Origin: an uncultured Eubacterium sp.
GTDB taxonomy: Bacteria; Bacillota; Clostridia; Lachnospirales; Lachnospiraceae
NCBI GenBank assembly: GCA_910583555.1
Contig: CAJTXO010000024.1
Coordinates: forward strand, 204-47,256
Direction of reading: 5' to 3'
DNA length: 47,053 nt
The notes beneath the pieces are model-generated. The model was not told where the DNA came from, made no database searches, and worked only from the letters and a program-made list of their open reading frames with translations. The position numbers and the translations under genes were made by a program. Positions 1 through 9,161 of this stretch are shown here, piece after piece (positions within the stretch are counted from its first letter, which is position 1; the number at the start of each line of letters is the position of its first letter).

Positions 1-2
1 CA

Positions 3-1226
3 GCAACACCGGTACCGGTGATACCGATGACAGCAAAACCAATACCACCGATACCGACACCGATAACACCAATGACACCGATACCCATGCCCACAAAAAC
101 ACCGGGACAGGATGACGAGGCGCTGACTGTGTTTTATTTGTATTATAATGACGGGAGTGCCGAGGAAGTTGAGAGACTCTGCAGAGCATATGATGGAGAG
201 GGACTTCATCATGTCATTGTGGAAGATAGCGTGACCAGTATCAGAAAGTATGCATTTTCAATAGACATAGACGAGGCGACTTCATTGGCCGGTATAACGT
301 TACCCAATAGTGTGACCAGTATTGGAGATCATGCATTTGGGAATTGCAGGAGGTTGACCAGCATCAAGCTGCCTGACAGCGTGACCAGTATCGGAGATGG
401 GGCATTTGAGGGGTGCTCTGGAATGACCGGCATTACAGTTGCAGAGGGAAATCGTACATATGATAGTCGGGGAAATTGCAATGGAATTATTGCGACCAAC
501 ACAAATACTTTAGTTACCGGCATAAAAACCACGGTAATACCGGACAGCGTGACCAGTATCGGAGATGGGGCTTTTAGTGGATGCTCTGGACTGACCAGCA
601 TCGCGCTACCCAACAGCGTGACGAGTATTGGAGATAGGGCATTTAGTTGGTGCGGTAACCTGACCAGCATTACGCTACCGGACAGCGTGACCAGTATCGG
701 AGATGAGGCATTTAGTGGATGCTATGGGATGACCAGCATTACGCTACCGGACAGTGTGACCAGTATCGGAGATCAGGCATTTAGTGGATGCTATGGACTG
801 ACCAACATTACGCTACCGGACAGTGTGACCAGTATTGGAAATAATGTATTCAGACATTGCTCTGGACTGACCAGTATTACGCTACCGGACAGTGTGACCA
901 GTATCGGAGATGCGGCATTTAGTAGCTGCTATGGACTGACCAGTATTACGCTACCGGACAGTGTGACCAGTATCGGAAATGCGGCATTTAGTAGCTGCTA
1001 TGGACTGACCAGTATTACGCTACCGGACAGTGTGACCAGTATCGGAAATGCGGCATTTAGTAGCTGCTATGGACTGACCAACATTACGCTACCCAACAGC
1101 TTAACCAGTATTGGATATGGGGCATTTAATGGGTGCAGTAAACTGACCAGCATTATATGGAATGGCGAAACTTACTCCAGCGCTGATGCGTTCTTGCAAG
1201 CGTTCCACTCAACGCGTGTGCCTTGA
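3..1226 (+). CDS. BspA-like leucine-rich repeat surface protein, 3' part (LRR_5 type)
   Basis: The reading frame is open to the left edge, so the N-terminus (probably with a signal peptide) lies outside the window. The visible part begins with a Pro/Thr-rich linker of about 35 residues (TPITPMTPIPMPTKTPG). About a dozen 23-residue repeats of the pattern LTSITLPDSVTSIGDxAF follow, which is typical of BspA/TpLRR proteins (LRR_5 family). The last repeat is degenerate (IIWNGETYSSADAF) and the protein ends without a sorting signal or membrane segment. Family members are cell-surface or secreted proteins often linked to adhesion; binding to a host or microbial ligand is inference. Three adjacent repeats are almost identical in DNA, which suggests recent duplication. 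The family call is sure; the exact role is unknown. Confidence 0.85.
   Translation, partial: ATPVPVIPMTAKPIPPIPTPITPMTPIPMPTKTPGQDDEALTVFYLYYNDGSAEEVERLCRAYDGEGLHHVIVEDSVTSIRKYAFSIDIDEATSLAGITLPNSVTSIGDHAFGNCRRLTSIKLPDSVTSIGDGAFEGCSGMTGITVAEGNRTYDSRGNCNGIIATNTNTLVTGIKTTVIPDSVTSIGDGAFSGCSGLTSIALPNSVTSIGDRAFSWCGNLTSITLPDSVTSIGDEAFSGCYGMTSITLPDSVTSIGDQAFSGCYGLTNITLPDSVTSIGNNVFRHCSGLTSITLPDSVTSIGDAAFSSCYGLTSITLPDSVTSIGNAAFSSCYGLTSITLPDSVTSIGNAAFSSCYGLTNITLPNSLTSIGYGAFNGCSKLTSIIWNGETYSSADAFLQAFHSTRVP
864..1070 (+). repeat. Three tandem 69-bp LRR-coding units, nearly identical
   Basis: Units at 864-932, 933-1001 and 1002-1070 each encode one 23-residue LRR. The second and third are identical over 69 bp, and the first differs by one base (GAT against AAT). 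Other repeats in the same gene differ more. The pattern points to very recent unit duplication by slippage or unequal recombination. Confidence 0.9.
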
Positions 1227-1517
1227 GCAGCGAGAAAGCTTTTAAATGGAAGTAAAAATTAACCGTGAAATCAGAAACTACACGGAAGCGATGTTCCCGA
1301 ATACTCGGACTGCTTAATTCTCTTGATTCCGGCGCAACGAAAAATGAGGATAGGCATACGATATATGACTGCGTTCGGTATCATGAATCTGGTAAACTTG
1401 GCAAAAAACGGTTGACAGAATCAACGTTGTAAATTATACTGATAAATATGCGGTTTGAGGAAAGGGAACTTTTGCATATAAAAATGAAAAAGATTTGAAA
1501 AAGAGAGGAAATAATAT
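1227..1517. other. Intergenic region between the LRR gene and the polysaccharide cluster
   Basis: About 290 bases without a supported gene. The first 180 bases show no convincing open frame, terminator hairpin or RNA gene. The right part carries the sigma-A-like promoter at 1412-1440 and the ribosome site (AGAGGAAA, about 1503-1510) of the first membrane-protein gene, so this is the likely left border of the cluster. Confidence 0.6.
1412..1440 (+). promoter_or_regulatory. Sigma-A-type promoter for the glycopolymer cluster
   Basis: TTGACA at 1412-1417 and TATACT at 1435-1440 are separated by exactly 17 bp, close to the housekeeping consensus. Transcription would start near 1447, about 70 bases before the ATG at 1518. 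It is the best candidate for the main promoter of the left half of the cluster. Confidence 0.75.
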
Positions 1518-4286
1518 ATGAACGGGAAATGGAACAGAGAAATACGATTATTGATTCCTCTATTGTTTATCGTCATTCCTGTGCTGATCTTCCTTCCCTA
1601 CTATTTAGAAGGCCAGCTGCCGGGAGCAGATGATCTGATACAGTCTTTTGCGAATAGAAAGTATTTGGCAGAAAGCATTCAGGAAGGTGGGTTTTCCCAA
1701 TGGAATCCGTACTTGTCAAACGGTATTCCCCAATCGGGAGTCGATCTGATCAATATAAGCAATCTATTATTTCTGATTGCGCCTTTTCAACAGGCAATAT
1801 ACCTGTTTTATATTGCGTTTCTATTTACAGGGGCGCTGTTCTTTTATTTGTTTTTAAAGGAAAATGGATGTTCTTGCGCGGTATCAACTGTGTTTGCCGT
1901 GATTTTTGAATGTTCGATCCAGATAAATGGACTGCGTAGAAATCACCCATCCGTTGTTGCAGTGGTCTGCCTTTTTCCGGTAATGATGTATTTTGTGAAG
2001 AAATTTATCAATACCAGAAAGACGAGATGGCTTTGTATGGGGGCGGTGGCGGCCGGACTGCAGGCGACAATGATGATACAATACAGTGTTTACGCGAGTT
2101 TGATCCTTTTTATTTACATTTTGTTTTCGTGTCGCTATCAGGATTTTACATGGATTGAGATTTTAAAAAAGGCGTTGATATGGTGTGCGGTCTATTTTGG
2201 GATATACGCGTGTGTGTTCTTTCCAACGCTGAGTATCCTTCGTGAATATGCGGAATACGGTTCCTCGGAGACTGCTTATGGCGTGTTTACTGCCTGGTCG
2301 GTTCATCCGGTCAAGCTGATCCAGATGATTATCCCGCGGTTTTTTGGAGAGTATGATATGCCGCTCGGGACGACGTACTCTTCGGAACACGATATCGAGT
2401 TATATCTCGGGATCTTCGTGCTGCTGCTTGTGATGTGTTTGGTGACGAAAAAGGGGAAAAGCAAAAGTGTCCGTCTGGAAATGCTGTGCGCGGTCGTTGC
2501 TTTATTGTATGCGGCGCTTGGACATATTCCGTTTATCGGTTCGATCGTGTATCACATTCCTTTGCTGGGAGGATTTCGTTGTGCGGCAAGAATGTTGTAT
2601 GTTTTTTACTTTTTTATGTTTTCACTTGCTGCGCAGAGTCTGGAGGATTTGTTCAGGAAAGGTTGTTTTGCAACGAAGATCGTGCGGTTAAAAAAAATAT
2701 CCTTTCGATTATGTGCAGGAATCGGAGTTGTCGTATCGCTGGCTGTCTTTTTCGCTTTTTTTTGTGTTGCGGAGGAACAGAAGCAGGAATATTTTGCAAA
2801 ATTTCAGGACAGGCTATTTCTGCCGCTGTTTTATATCGCGCTGATCACATTTGTTGTGTGTTTTCTGGGCAAGAAAAAAATTATGGAACATGTTTTTACG
2901 ATCAAGTGGAAGAGGTATACCGCGTGTGCGCTCGTACTTCTGATCACGCTTGCAGAGACGCTTCCATACAGCCTGTACTCTGAAACATCCAGCCTGGCCG
3001 AATTTCAGCTGGGTGAGACGGAACAGAGATTAAAAGAGACACTTGGAACGAATAAGGTATGGGATGTGTTGGATGATCTGGATGTTTCCCATAAAAGCAT
3101 GATCTCTCAAAACAAGGGTCAGGTGAAAAAGATTCCGTCCATTAATGCGTATGTCACATACAATAATCCATGTCTGGTAAGATATCTGGAAACGATCGGT
3201 GGTTCAGAGGTACCATTCAATTCTTCCGGATTGCTGTCGGGAGCTGTCAATGCCCTCAATATCATCGTATTTAAACAGGAGTTTTTATCCATGATGGGAG
3301 TCCGGTACCTCATCGATTCCAACGGGTTGATTGAAGAGACCGGCGGAAGGATCTATGATTCCAGGATTGGCGCCAGTGCCGTGACAACGATGGATAACTC
3401 GGTGATGCAGTGCGGGATGAATGGAGCTGGGCAGGAGGTCAAAGATCTTACTGGCGGACTAATGGGAAATGCCTGTTATAAAGTTAAATTCCGAATCAAT
3501 GAGCAGGACAACAGACATCTGACAGGTTTGTCGGTGGATTTGTACGGGGGACCGTCTTATGACCGGTCATCCCAGCAGATTGATTTTGTGCTGGAAGAGG
3601 GGAAAAACGAATACGAGGCGTATTTGTATACCGGCCAGCCGGAACTGGCGACGGAAGATATTCGTATGAGAATTATTTTCCAGACGAATACAGATACAGA
3701 AAAGATCCGGATGGAAACATGTGAAGTTTTATTGTATCCGATGGTTGAGAAATATCAGTATTGGGGAACGGATGAAAACGGAGTGAAAATATACGAGAAT
3801 CCGGATGCGGAAGATATGTTATATTTTCCCAAACGAATCAGGCAGATGAAGGAATTTGATGATATATACACCGATCATACGAACTACCATTACAGCAAAA
3901 CGGCATATGTAGATCGGAAAAGCCGGAAGCTCTCACGAGTGGAATCCGATGTGGAGTTGGTTTCATTTAACGGAGATCGAGTAGAGGCCAGGGTGAAATC
4001 AGATGAGGAAACATATTTATGTTTTTCTCAAAATTATTCGCCGAACTGGTCAGTGAAGGTCGATGGGGTAGAGCAGGAAGTTGATATGGTAAATGGACTG
4101 ATCATGGGAACCAGTATTCCTATGGGTGAACATACGATCATCTTTGAATATGAAGACCCTGCTTATTATATAGGGTTTGGAGTTACACTGGTAACCGTTG
4201 CGGCTTTGGCTGTCTCCGGGATCGTGTCATGGCAGATAAGCAGGAGGCGCCGCAGGCAGATGCGCCGTAGGCGCGGGCAAAAGTGA
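1518..4286 (+). CDS. YfhO-family membrane protein, putative GT-C glycosyltransferase (first copy)
   Basis: A 922-residue polytopic membrane protein. The first transmembrane segment is residues 10-28 (LLIPLLFIVIPVLIFLPYY). An early loop with GADDLIQ is followed by about a dozen hydrophobic segments up to about residue 490. A large extracytoplasmic region (about 500-870) follows, then a final membrane segment and a basic tail. The stretch NYSPNWSVKVDG near residue 838 and MGEHTIIFEYEDP after it match the C-terminal signature of the YfhO family. B. subtilis YfhO works with CsbB in glycosylating lipoteichoic acid, so a role in adding a sugar from a polyprenyl-phosphate donor to a wall polymer is inferred. 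A second protein of the same size and family lies at 19845-22610. Family call strong; donor and acceptor unknown. Confidence 0.8.
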   Translation: MNGKWNREIRLLIPLLFIVIPVLIFLPYYLEGQLPGADDLIQSFANRKYLAESIQEGGFSQWNPYLSNGIPQSGVDLINISNLLFLIAPFQQAIYLFYIAFLFTGALFFYLFLKENGCSCAVSTVFAVIFECSIQINGLRRNHPSVVAVVCLFPVMMYFVKKFINTRKTRWLCMGAVAAGLQATMMIQYSVYASLILFIYILFSCRYQDFTWIEILKKALIWCAVYFGIYACVFFPTLSILREYAEYGSSETAYGVFTAWSVHPVKLIQMIIPRFFGEYDMPLGTTYSSEHDIELYLGIFVLLLVMCLVTKKGKSKSVRLEMLCAVVALLYAALGHIPFIGSIVYHIPLLGGFRCAARMLYVFYFFMFSLAAQSLEDLFRKGCFATKIVRLKKISFRLCAGIGVVVSLAVFFAFFCVAEEQKQEYFAKFQDRLFLPLFYIALITFVVCFLGKKKIMEHVFTIKWKRYTACALVLLITLAETLPYSLYSETSSLAEFQLGETEQRLKETLGTNKVWDVLDDLDVSHKSMISQNKGQVKKIPSINAYVTYNNPCLVRYLETIGGSEVPFNSSGLLSGAVNALNIIVFKQEFLSMMGVRYLIDSNGLIEETGGRIYDSRIGASAVTTMDNSVMQCGMNGAGQEVKDLTGGLMGNACYKVKFRINEQDNRHLTGLSVDLYGGPSYDRSSQQIDFVLEEGKNEYEAYLYTGQPELATEDIRMRIIFQTNTDTEKIRMETCEVLLYPMVEKYQYWGTDENGVKIYENPDAEDMLYFPKRIRQMKEFDDIYTDHTNYHYSKTAYVDRKSRKLSRVESDVELVSFNGDRVEARVKSDEETYLCFSQNYSPNWSVKVDGVEQEVDMVNGLIMGTSIPMGEHTIIFEYEDPAYYIGFGVTLVTVAALAVSGIVSWQISRRRRRQMRRRRGQK

Positions 4287-4327
4287 TAGCGAAGCATATG
4301 AGATGCCAGCAAATGGAAACCAATGTA

Positions 4328-4356
4328 TGGACAAGCGCTGCGTTTTATGGTATGCT
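4328..4356 (+). promoter_or_regulatory. Possible promoter with extended -10
   Basis: TGGACA at 4328-4333 and TATGCT at 4351-4356 have a 17-bp spacer, and TGG directly precedes the -10, which fits an extended -10. It lies in the 120-base gap before the 4407 gene, so the second membrane protein may have its own promoter as well as read-through from upstream. Confidence 0.5.
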
Positions 4357-4406
4357 AAGTTTTTGAGAGTAAGAGAGATTAAGAGGGTACAGAAAGAGAG
4401 GGTACG

Positions 4407-6557
4407 ATGAAACTTACAAAAAAGAATTTTTCAGTGAACTATTTTGCGATCGGGGCAGTCATTGGGGCTGTTTTGTTTGTGTGCATATATGGTTTTCGGG
4501 TGCTTGATTTTACGTATGATGAATGGCTTCTTACCGGAAAGGATTTACAACAGCATTACGTGGGATGGAAATTTTTCAGAAATGCGCCGTGGACGTTCCC
4601 GATCGGATGCCATAATGGACTGACGCACCCTTATTATGTAAGTGTATTGTATACGGATTCGATTCCGCTTTTTGCTATCTTTTTCAAAATATTCTCTCCG
4701 ATTTTGCCGCAGACATTTCAGTACTTTGGCCTGTTTGGCCTTATGTGCTATATTTTGAACGGCGGAATGGCATCTGTCCTGATCGCCAGATTTAATAAAA
4801 GCAAGGTATTTTGTGCTTTGGGAAGTATCTTTTTCATTATATCCACTCCTGTCCTTCAGCGTCTTTTTGGATTGCTGACAGAAAACTCAAGACATACTTC
4901 GCTCGCGGCTCATTTCCTGATCTTAGGCGCGTTGGGGATATGGATTTATAAAGATAAGTTTCAGCCGTATTGGAAGGCGGCGCTGGCGTATAGTATATTG
5001 GGAGTTTTATGTGTGCTGATTCAGATGTATATTATATTTTGTGTGGGCGGCATTATGTGCGGCTATCTTTTGCATTGTCTGTTGAAGGAGAAAGACTGGA
5101 AACGTACGTTGATCGTATTTGGAAGTTTTGGCGTCAGCTCGTTTCTCGTTTTTTTTGTGATAGGCGGACTTACGGATGTGCTTGCGTCTGGAAGCAACGG
5201 TTTCGGCATTTATTCAGCAAACCTCAATACACTCATCAATCCGTACAGGTATTCGACCTTTTTTGACGAAATGGGAATGTACAGCGGTCAATACGAGGGA
5301 TTTTCCTATCTTGGCCTGGGAATGATCATCCTGTGCCTGATCGGCGCTGGATTTTTGATCCGGGAGGCGGTCCGGTTCGGACGTAGGAAAATGCTGAAAT
5401 CTAAGATTAAAGAATTTATCAAACGGCATTTTTACGGATTGTTTTCTCTTTTTATCGTAGTTTCGGTATTTGGAGGGCTTGCGATCACGACGTCTGTATA
5501 TTGGGGGAAAAGGATTATTTTACAGGTGTATCTGCCGACGAAATGGTATGATCTGCTGGCGATCGTCCGCTCGTCAGGACGATTTATGTGGGTGATCATG
5601 TATCTGGTGATGATTTTAGCTTTATACCTGATTACGAAACTGGTACGTAATAAAAAGATTTCTTTGGCAATAATACTATTGTGCGTATGCCTGCAGATGG
5701 CAGATCTGGCCAGACCGCTTTTGAACATTCATAATCAGTATACATCGGAGGCGGCAGAAGACGATACACTGGCGGCAGAAAGTTTTTGGGAAACGCAGTT
5801 AGGAGATTTTAAGCATGTTGTATATTTTCCGGTGAATGGATATGGCCTGTATCAGATGATGCAGATCGGTACGAAGGCATCCAATGTCGGTGTGGATGTC
5901 AATTACTTTTATATGTCACGTTTCCTTACGAACGAGTTAGTAAAGCAGGAGAAAAAGCGTCTGAAAGAGATTTTCGAATCGAATCAGCTCGACGATGATA
6001 CGCTGTATATTCTGGATTATCAGAATGCTCATTTGTATAAAGACCGGTGCAATATATATGAAATCGACAATAAGATCGTTGCCTGCAAAAGGGAGTTGAC
6101 CGGTGTAAAAAAATATCAGGATGTGTATGTAAGCGAAGAGAGTCCATTGGTCGAGCTGGAGTTTTCTTACGATGGCCTTGGACGCAAGCAGGCGCATAGA
6201 GGATGGAACGAACCGGAGTATGGGGATGATGGTATGTGGACATCTGGCCAGAGCGTTGTCAGGGTTCTTTCAGGTGGTGCGAAAAAAGCCCATATCACGG
6301 TCGAGTATGAGAAGGGACGGAAAAAAGGAAAGACCAAAGTCACATTCAACGGAAAGGAGAAAGGATATATCAACAACAAAGAATCCGGGACCTTTGAATT
6401 TGATGCGAAACTGAAAGAGACGATTTCGAACCGGAAATCAAAATATATCAACTGGCTGTTTTTTGATACAAACAGTACATTTAAAGTGAAACCGAAAGAT
6501 GAAATTCTTCATTGTGGCATCTATGTAAAGAAGATTACGATAAGTTATATTGAGTGA
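4407..6557 (+). CDS. Large polytopic membrane protein, GT-C-like (resembles DUF6311)
   Basis: A 716-residue protein with a short basic N-terminus, a first membrane segment at about 12-30 and roughly 10-12 hydrophobic segments to about residue 440. A soluble C-terminal region with beta-rich character follows (about 450-716). The first extracytoplasmic loop carries GKDLQQHYVGWKFFRNAPW, an arrangement I associate with the DUF6311 family of GT-C-like proteins; that assignment is from memory. Acidic residues in the first loop are usual in GT-C transferases. It lies between two other membrane proteins in the same direction, which supports a job in glycosylating the polymer outside the membrane. The ribosome site is GAGAGGG, about 5 bases before the ATG. 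Substrate unknown. Confidence 0.6.
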   Translation: MKLTKKNFSVNYFAIGAVIGAVLFVCIYGFRVLDFTYDEWLLTGKDLQQHYVGWKFFRNAPWTFPIGCHNGLTHPYYVSVLYTDSIPLFAIFFKIFSPILPQTFQYFGLFGLMCYILNGGMASVLIARFNKSKVFCALGSIFFIISTPVLQRLFGLLTENSRHTSLAAHFLILGALGIWIYKDKFQPYWKAALAYSILGVLCVLIQMYIIFCVGGIMCGYLLHCLLKEKDWKRTLIVFGSFGVSSFLVFFVIGGLTDVLASGSNGFGIYSANLNTLINPYRYSTFFDEMGMYSGQYEGFSYLGLGMIILCLIGAGFLIREAVRFGRRKMLKSKIKEFIKRHFYGLFSLFIVVSVFGGLAITTSVYWGKRIILQVYLPTKWYDLLAIVRSSGRFMWVIMYLVMILALYLITKLVRNKKISLAIILLCVCLQMADLARPLLNIHNQYTSEAAEDDTLAAESFWETQLGDFKHVVYFPVNGYGLYQMMQIGTKASNVGVDVNYFYMSRFLTNELVKQEKKRLKEIFESNQLDDDTLYILDYQNAHLYKDRCNIYEIDNKIVACKRELTGVKKYQDVYVSEESPLVELEFSYDGLGRKQAHRGWNEPEYGDDGMWTSGQSVVRVLSGGAKKAHITVEYEKGRKKGKTKVTFNGKEKGYINNKESGTFEFDAKLKETISNRKSKYINWLFFDTNSTFKVKPKDEILHCGIYVKKITISYIE

Positions 6558-6583
6558 AAATGTGATTGAGAGAAGGAGGCTAT

Positions 6584-8032
6584 ATGGAACGGATAAAGAA
6601 TAAGTTCAGTCAGTGGAATGAGGGGAGTAACGGCCCGTCTAAATATGATATGATCGCTGCCCTGGCGATCGTGTTATTGATCTCTTGTTTCTTTTGCTTT
6701 TTAAAGGATTTTAAACTGACTGTTATGCAGTCGCTGACGTTTGACTCATGTATTTTTAATGGGAAGGTACACAAATTTTACAGTGTCGTCAATGCGCAGG
6801 CACTATCTGGGTATTATGACAGCGTCTGGGAAAATTCTTTAAGTGCCGGAGCAAATTATTCGATCATTAACTATGCGACACTTGGAATCGTATGCCTGCC
6901 TCTGTATGTGATTGAAAAAATAGCAAAAACCGCAGTTCCTTTTGTCCTCTATGAGGTAATTGTGAAAGCGGTATTTGTGGCAATTACGCTTTACATGACA
7001 AAACTGGTCGGTGATATTTGTTCCTTAGTGTCGATGGATGAGGGGAGGAGCAAGTGGTTGAAATTTGCTTTTCTTTCTTCACCGATCTTGTGGTATAGCT
7101 GTTTGATGATCTCCCAAATGGATATTTTTTCTTTGCTTTTTCTGATGCTGGGGATCCGTGCCTCCATCAAAGGGAGGAAGCGGTATGAACTTCTTTTTTA
7201 TGCGCTGTCTGTTTTTTACAAGCCGTTTGCGCTGATTGCCATTATTCCTATTATTTTGTTGAGAGAGAAAAGGATCCTCTACATTTTCCGGGATGTGCTG
7301 TTTACGCTGGCGGGGCTTTTGTTCCAGAATGTTGTCTATCATTTTGATTCGGGGTATGCCAGGGTTCAGGAATATATGGGGGAACTTTATAATTTTTCAG
7401 AACGCTTTTTCTCTTCGGGATTTGAGACCAGTCGTAATGTCTATACGGCAAACGCTGGTTTTTTTGTGATTTCGTTTGTGATCATCTGCGTTATTGCCTA
7501 TAGCGTTCGGAAATTTGACTATCATCTTATGTTTGCGCTCCCTTTTGCGTCGTGGTGCGCGTTTGTTGTTTTTGTCCAGTGGCATCCGAACTGGCTTGTA
7601 TTTATGATCCCGTTTGCCGTGATGATATTAGGTTACAGCTACCGGATCAAGCTGCAGTGTGCCATTGAATGCGTGTTCATGATATTTTTCCTGCTTGTCA
7701 ATTCGCTGGGATGGTTATTTAATTATGACAATGATCTGATCAATGGGGGGATTCTGTCCCAGGTATTTGGTCTTACCAGTGAGGGCGGTGAGTTTGGAAC
7801 CATCCGGCCGGTGCTGACGGATAAATTGAGCGCCATTCCGGTTGATTTTTATATATCGGTTCTTTCAGCGGCGGCAATTGCCATGGTTGTCGCGGCAGCT
7901 ATGGATGTTTACAGAAGGAGGAAAGAGTTTTCATATGATATAGGGGAAGCCAAATTTGAAAGGGGAGTCATGTGGCTGCGTTCCCTGCCGGTCCTTTGCT
8001 TTATTGTTTATTCGTTTGCTACCTGTATATAG
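6584..8032 (+). CDS. Polytopic membrane protein, putative GT-C mannosyltransferase-like
   Basis: The start is placed at the ATG at 6584 because AAGGAGG ends five bases before it; an in-frame TTG at 6566 would put the ribosome site inside the gene. The 482-residue product has about 10-12 hydrophobic segments across its length. The first is near residue 21 (MIAALAIVLLISCFF) and is followed by a long loop containing FDSCIFNGKVHKFYSVVNA. The overall shape (many helices, almost no soluble domain, large first loop) resembles GT-C dolichyl/polyprenyl-phosphate-sugar-dependent transferases such as GT87, but I see no family-defining motif. It follows the 4407 gene by 26 bases and precedes the next gene by 20, so it sits in an operon of surface-glycosylation genes. 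Confidence 0.55.
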   Translation: MERIKNKFSQWNEGSNGPSKYDMIAALAIVLLISCFFCFLKDFKLTVMQSLTFDSCIFNGKVHKFYSVVNAQALSGYYDSVWENSLSAGANYSIINYATLGIVCLPLYVIEKIAKTAVPFVLYEVIVKAVFVAITLYMTKLVGDICSLVSMDEGRSKWLKFAFLSSPILWYSCLMISQMDIFSLLFLMLGIRASIKGRKRYELLFYALSVFYKPFALIAIIPIILLREKRILYIFRDVLFTLAGLLFQNVVYHFDSGYARVQEYMGELYNFSERFFSSGFETSRNVYTANAGFFVISFVIICVIAYSVRKFDYHLMFALPFASWCAFVVFVQWHPNWLVFMIPFAVMILGYSYRIKLQCAIECVFMIFFLLVNSLGWLFNYDNDLINGGILSQVFGLTSEGGEFGTIRPVLTDKLSAIPVDFYISVLSAAAIAMVVAAAMDVYRRRKEFSYDIGEAKFERGVMWLRSLPVLCFIVYSFATCI

Positions 8033-8052
8033 TTGTTTAAAAGGAGGATCTT

Positions 8053-8364
8053 ATGCTTGATAAAACTCATAATATCAAGGTGCCTTTCTGGGCAAAGCTA
8101 ATGATAATTCTTTTATGTGGCGACTTGTTCGTGTTATACAGTATCCGGCTATTTTATATTATGCCTATTGATTCGGATTACAGTAACCTGATTTTGGAGG
8201 CAGCCGATATTATTAGTGGAAATGTACTCCTGAATGACTGGATTCAAACGGGGATTTCTTTTTTGACAACGGATCTGCTATATTATGTAATTGCAGTGCT
8301 TTTTAATGGTGTTTCCCGTAATTCATATTTAGTGGCGAGCGGCCTTATGCGGTTCTCGGCATGA
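8053..8364 (+). pseudogene. N-terminal fragment of a broken polytopic membrane-protein gene
   Basis: AAGGAGG lies eight bases upstream of the ATG, so this is the genuine start of a gene. It encodes 103 residues: an N-terminal membrane segment (LMIILLCGDLFVLYSIRLFYI), a loop with the acidic motif IDSDYSN, and a second hydrophobic stretch (about 71-85). The frame then ends abruptly at a TGA that overlaps the ATG of the next frame (ATGA at 8361-8364). The last residues (LMRFSA) look out of frame: reading the +1-related frame across the junction gives YAVL, which continues into the second fragment. A frameshift, perhaps loss of one TATG from a TATGTATG repeat, possibly with a larger internal deletion, is the simplest explanation. 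Likely a GT-C-like protein originally. Confidence 0.6.
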
Positions 8365-9140
8365 ATGATGCGGATTTCACATCTTCAGCGCTCCTTTCCG
8401 TGGACACCGTTTTCTTTTTTATAAAAACGCTCGTTGTTCTATTTGGTTTTTGCCTGATTGTTTATCATGTCAACCATTTTATCAAGGGAAGGAAATGGGA
8501 TACCATCAGTGAAATACTCAGTCTTGGTTTTCTGTTTGTTTCGATCGTGTTTGTCATTACAACGATTTCCAGTGATATCCTGAGTGCGAGATATATCGGG
8601 ACATGCCCTTGTATACTGGCAGTTCTCATCATACGTTTTATGTGGAAAAAGAATATGTTTGATGTACGTTTTAGCATGAATAAAATACCGTTATGGACTG
8701 TCGCTAATGTTTTGGGGATCGTCTTGTTGTTTCGAAGTTTCATACCGATTCGCGAATTGACTTTGGCAGAGACGGAGCAGGAGAGAGTAGCCTCGGTGTT
8801 GGAACAATATGAACTGGAATCCGGTTATGCGAATTTTTGGGATTCTTCCATTATTACGGTGCTTTCGAGACAAAAGGTCAAGGTCCGGGCAATAGCAATG
8901 GGAGAGGATGTTGACATCTTTCCGTGGGGCTGCAAACGGTCATGGTACGAGGAGAAGACGAACTTTATCCTGATACGAAATCCCGAGCATGTGGGGGCAG
9001 GTGTCACCTATGAGAACGCATTGAGGATTTTTAAGGCGCCAGAGCAGGTAGTGGATTTTGAAAATTACAAGATACTCATTTATGATCATGATATTTCATA
9101 CAAATTGAGAAATGTTGTGAGAGCAAGAATTATAAATTAA
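8361..9140 (+). pseudogene. C-terminal fragment of the same broken membrane-protein gene
   Basis: This frame (259 residues from ATG 8361) has hydrophobic segments at roughly 18-40, 55-70, 80-95 and 112-128, then a soluble tail of about 130 residues ending YKILIYDHDISYKLRN. No ribosome site precedes the ATG (CGGTTCTCGGC), so independent translation is doubtful apart from coupling through the ATGA overlap. Joined to the 8053 fragment it makes about 360 residues, shorter than the neighbouring GT-C-like proteins (480-920), which suggests that internal segments are missing too. If both pieces are translated, they could in principle form a split protein. I favour a decayed gene. Confidence 0.55.
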
Positions 9141-9161
9141 GAGTTGGAAATGAGGATAGAT

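Noticed and set aside
864..1070. Regular repeats considered as a CRISPR array
   Set aside because: The repeats are contiguous 69-bp coding units without spacers and sit in frame in an LRR gene.
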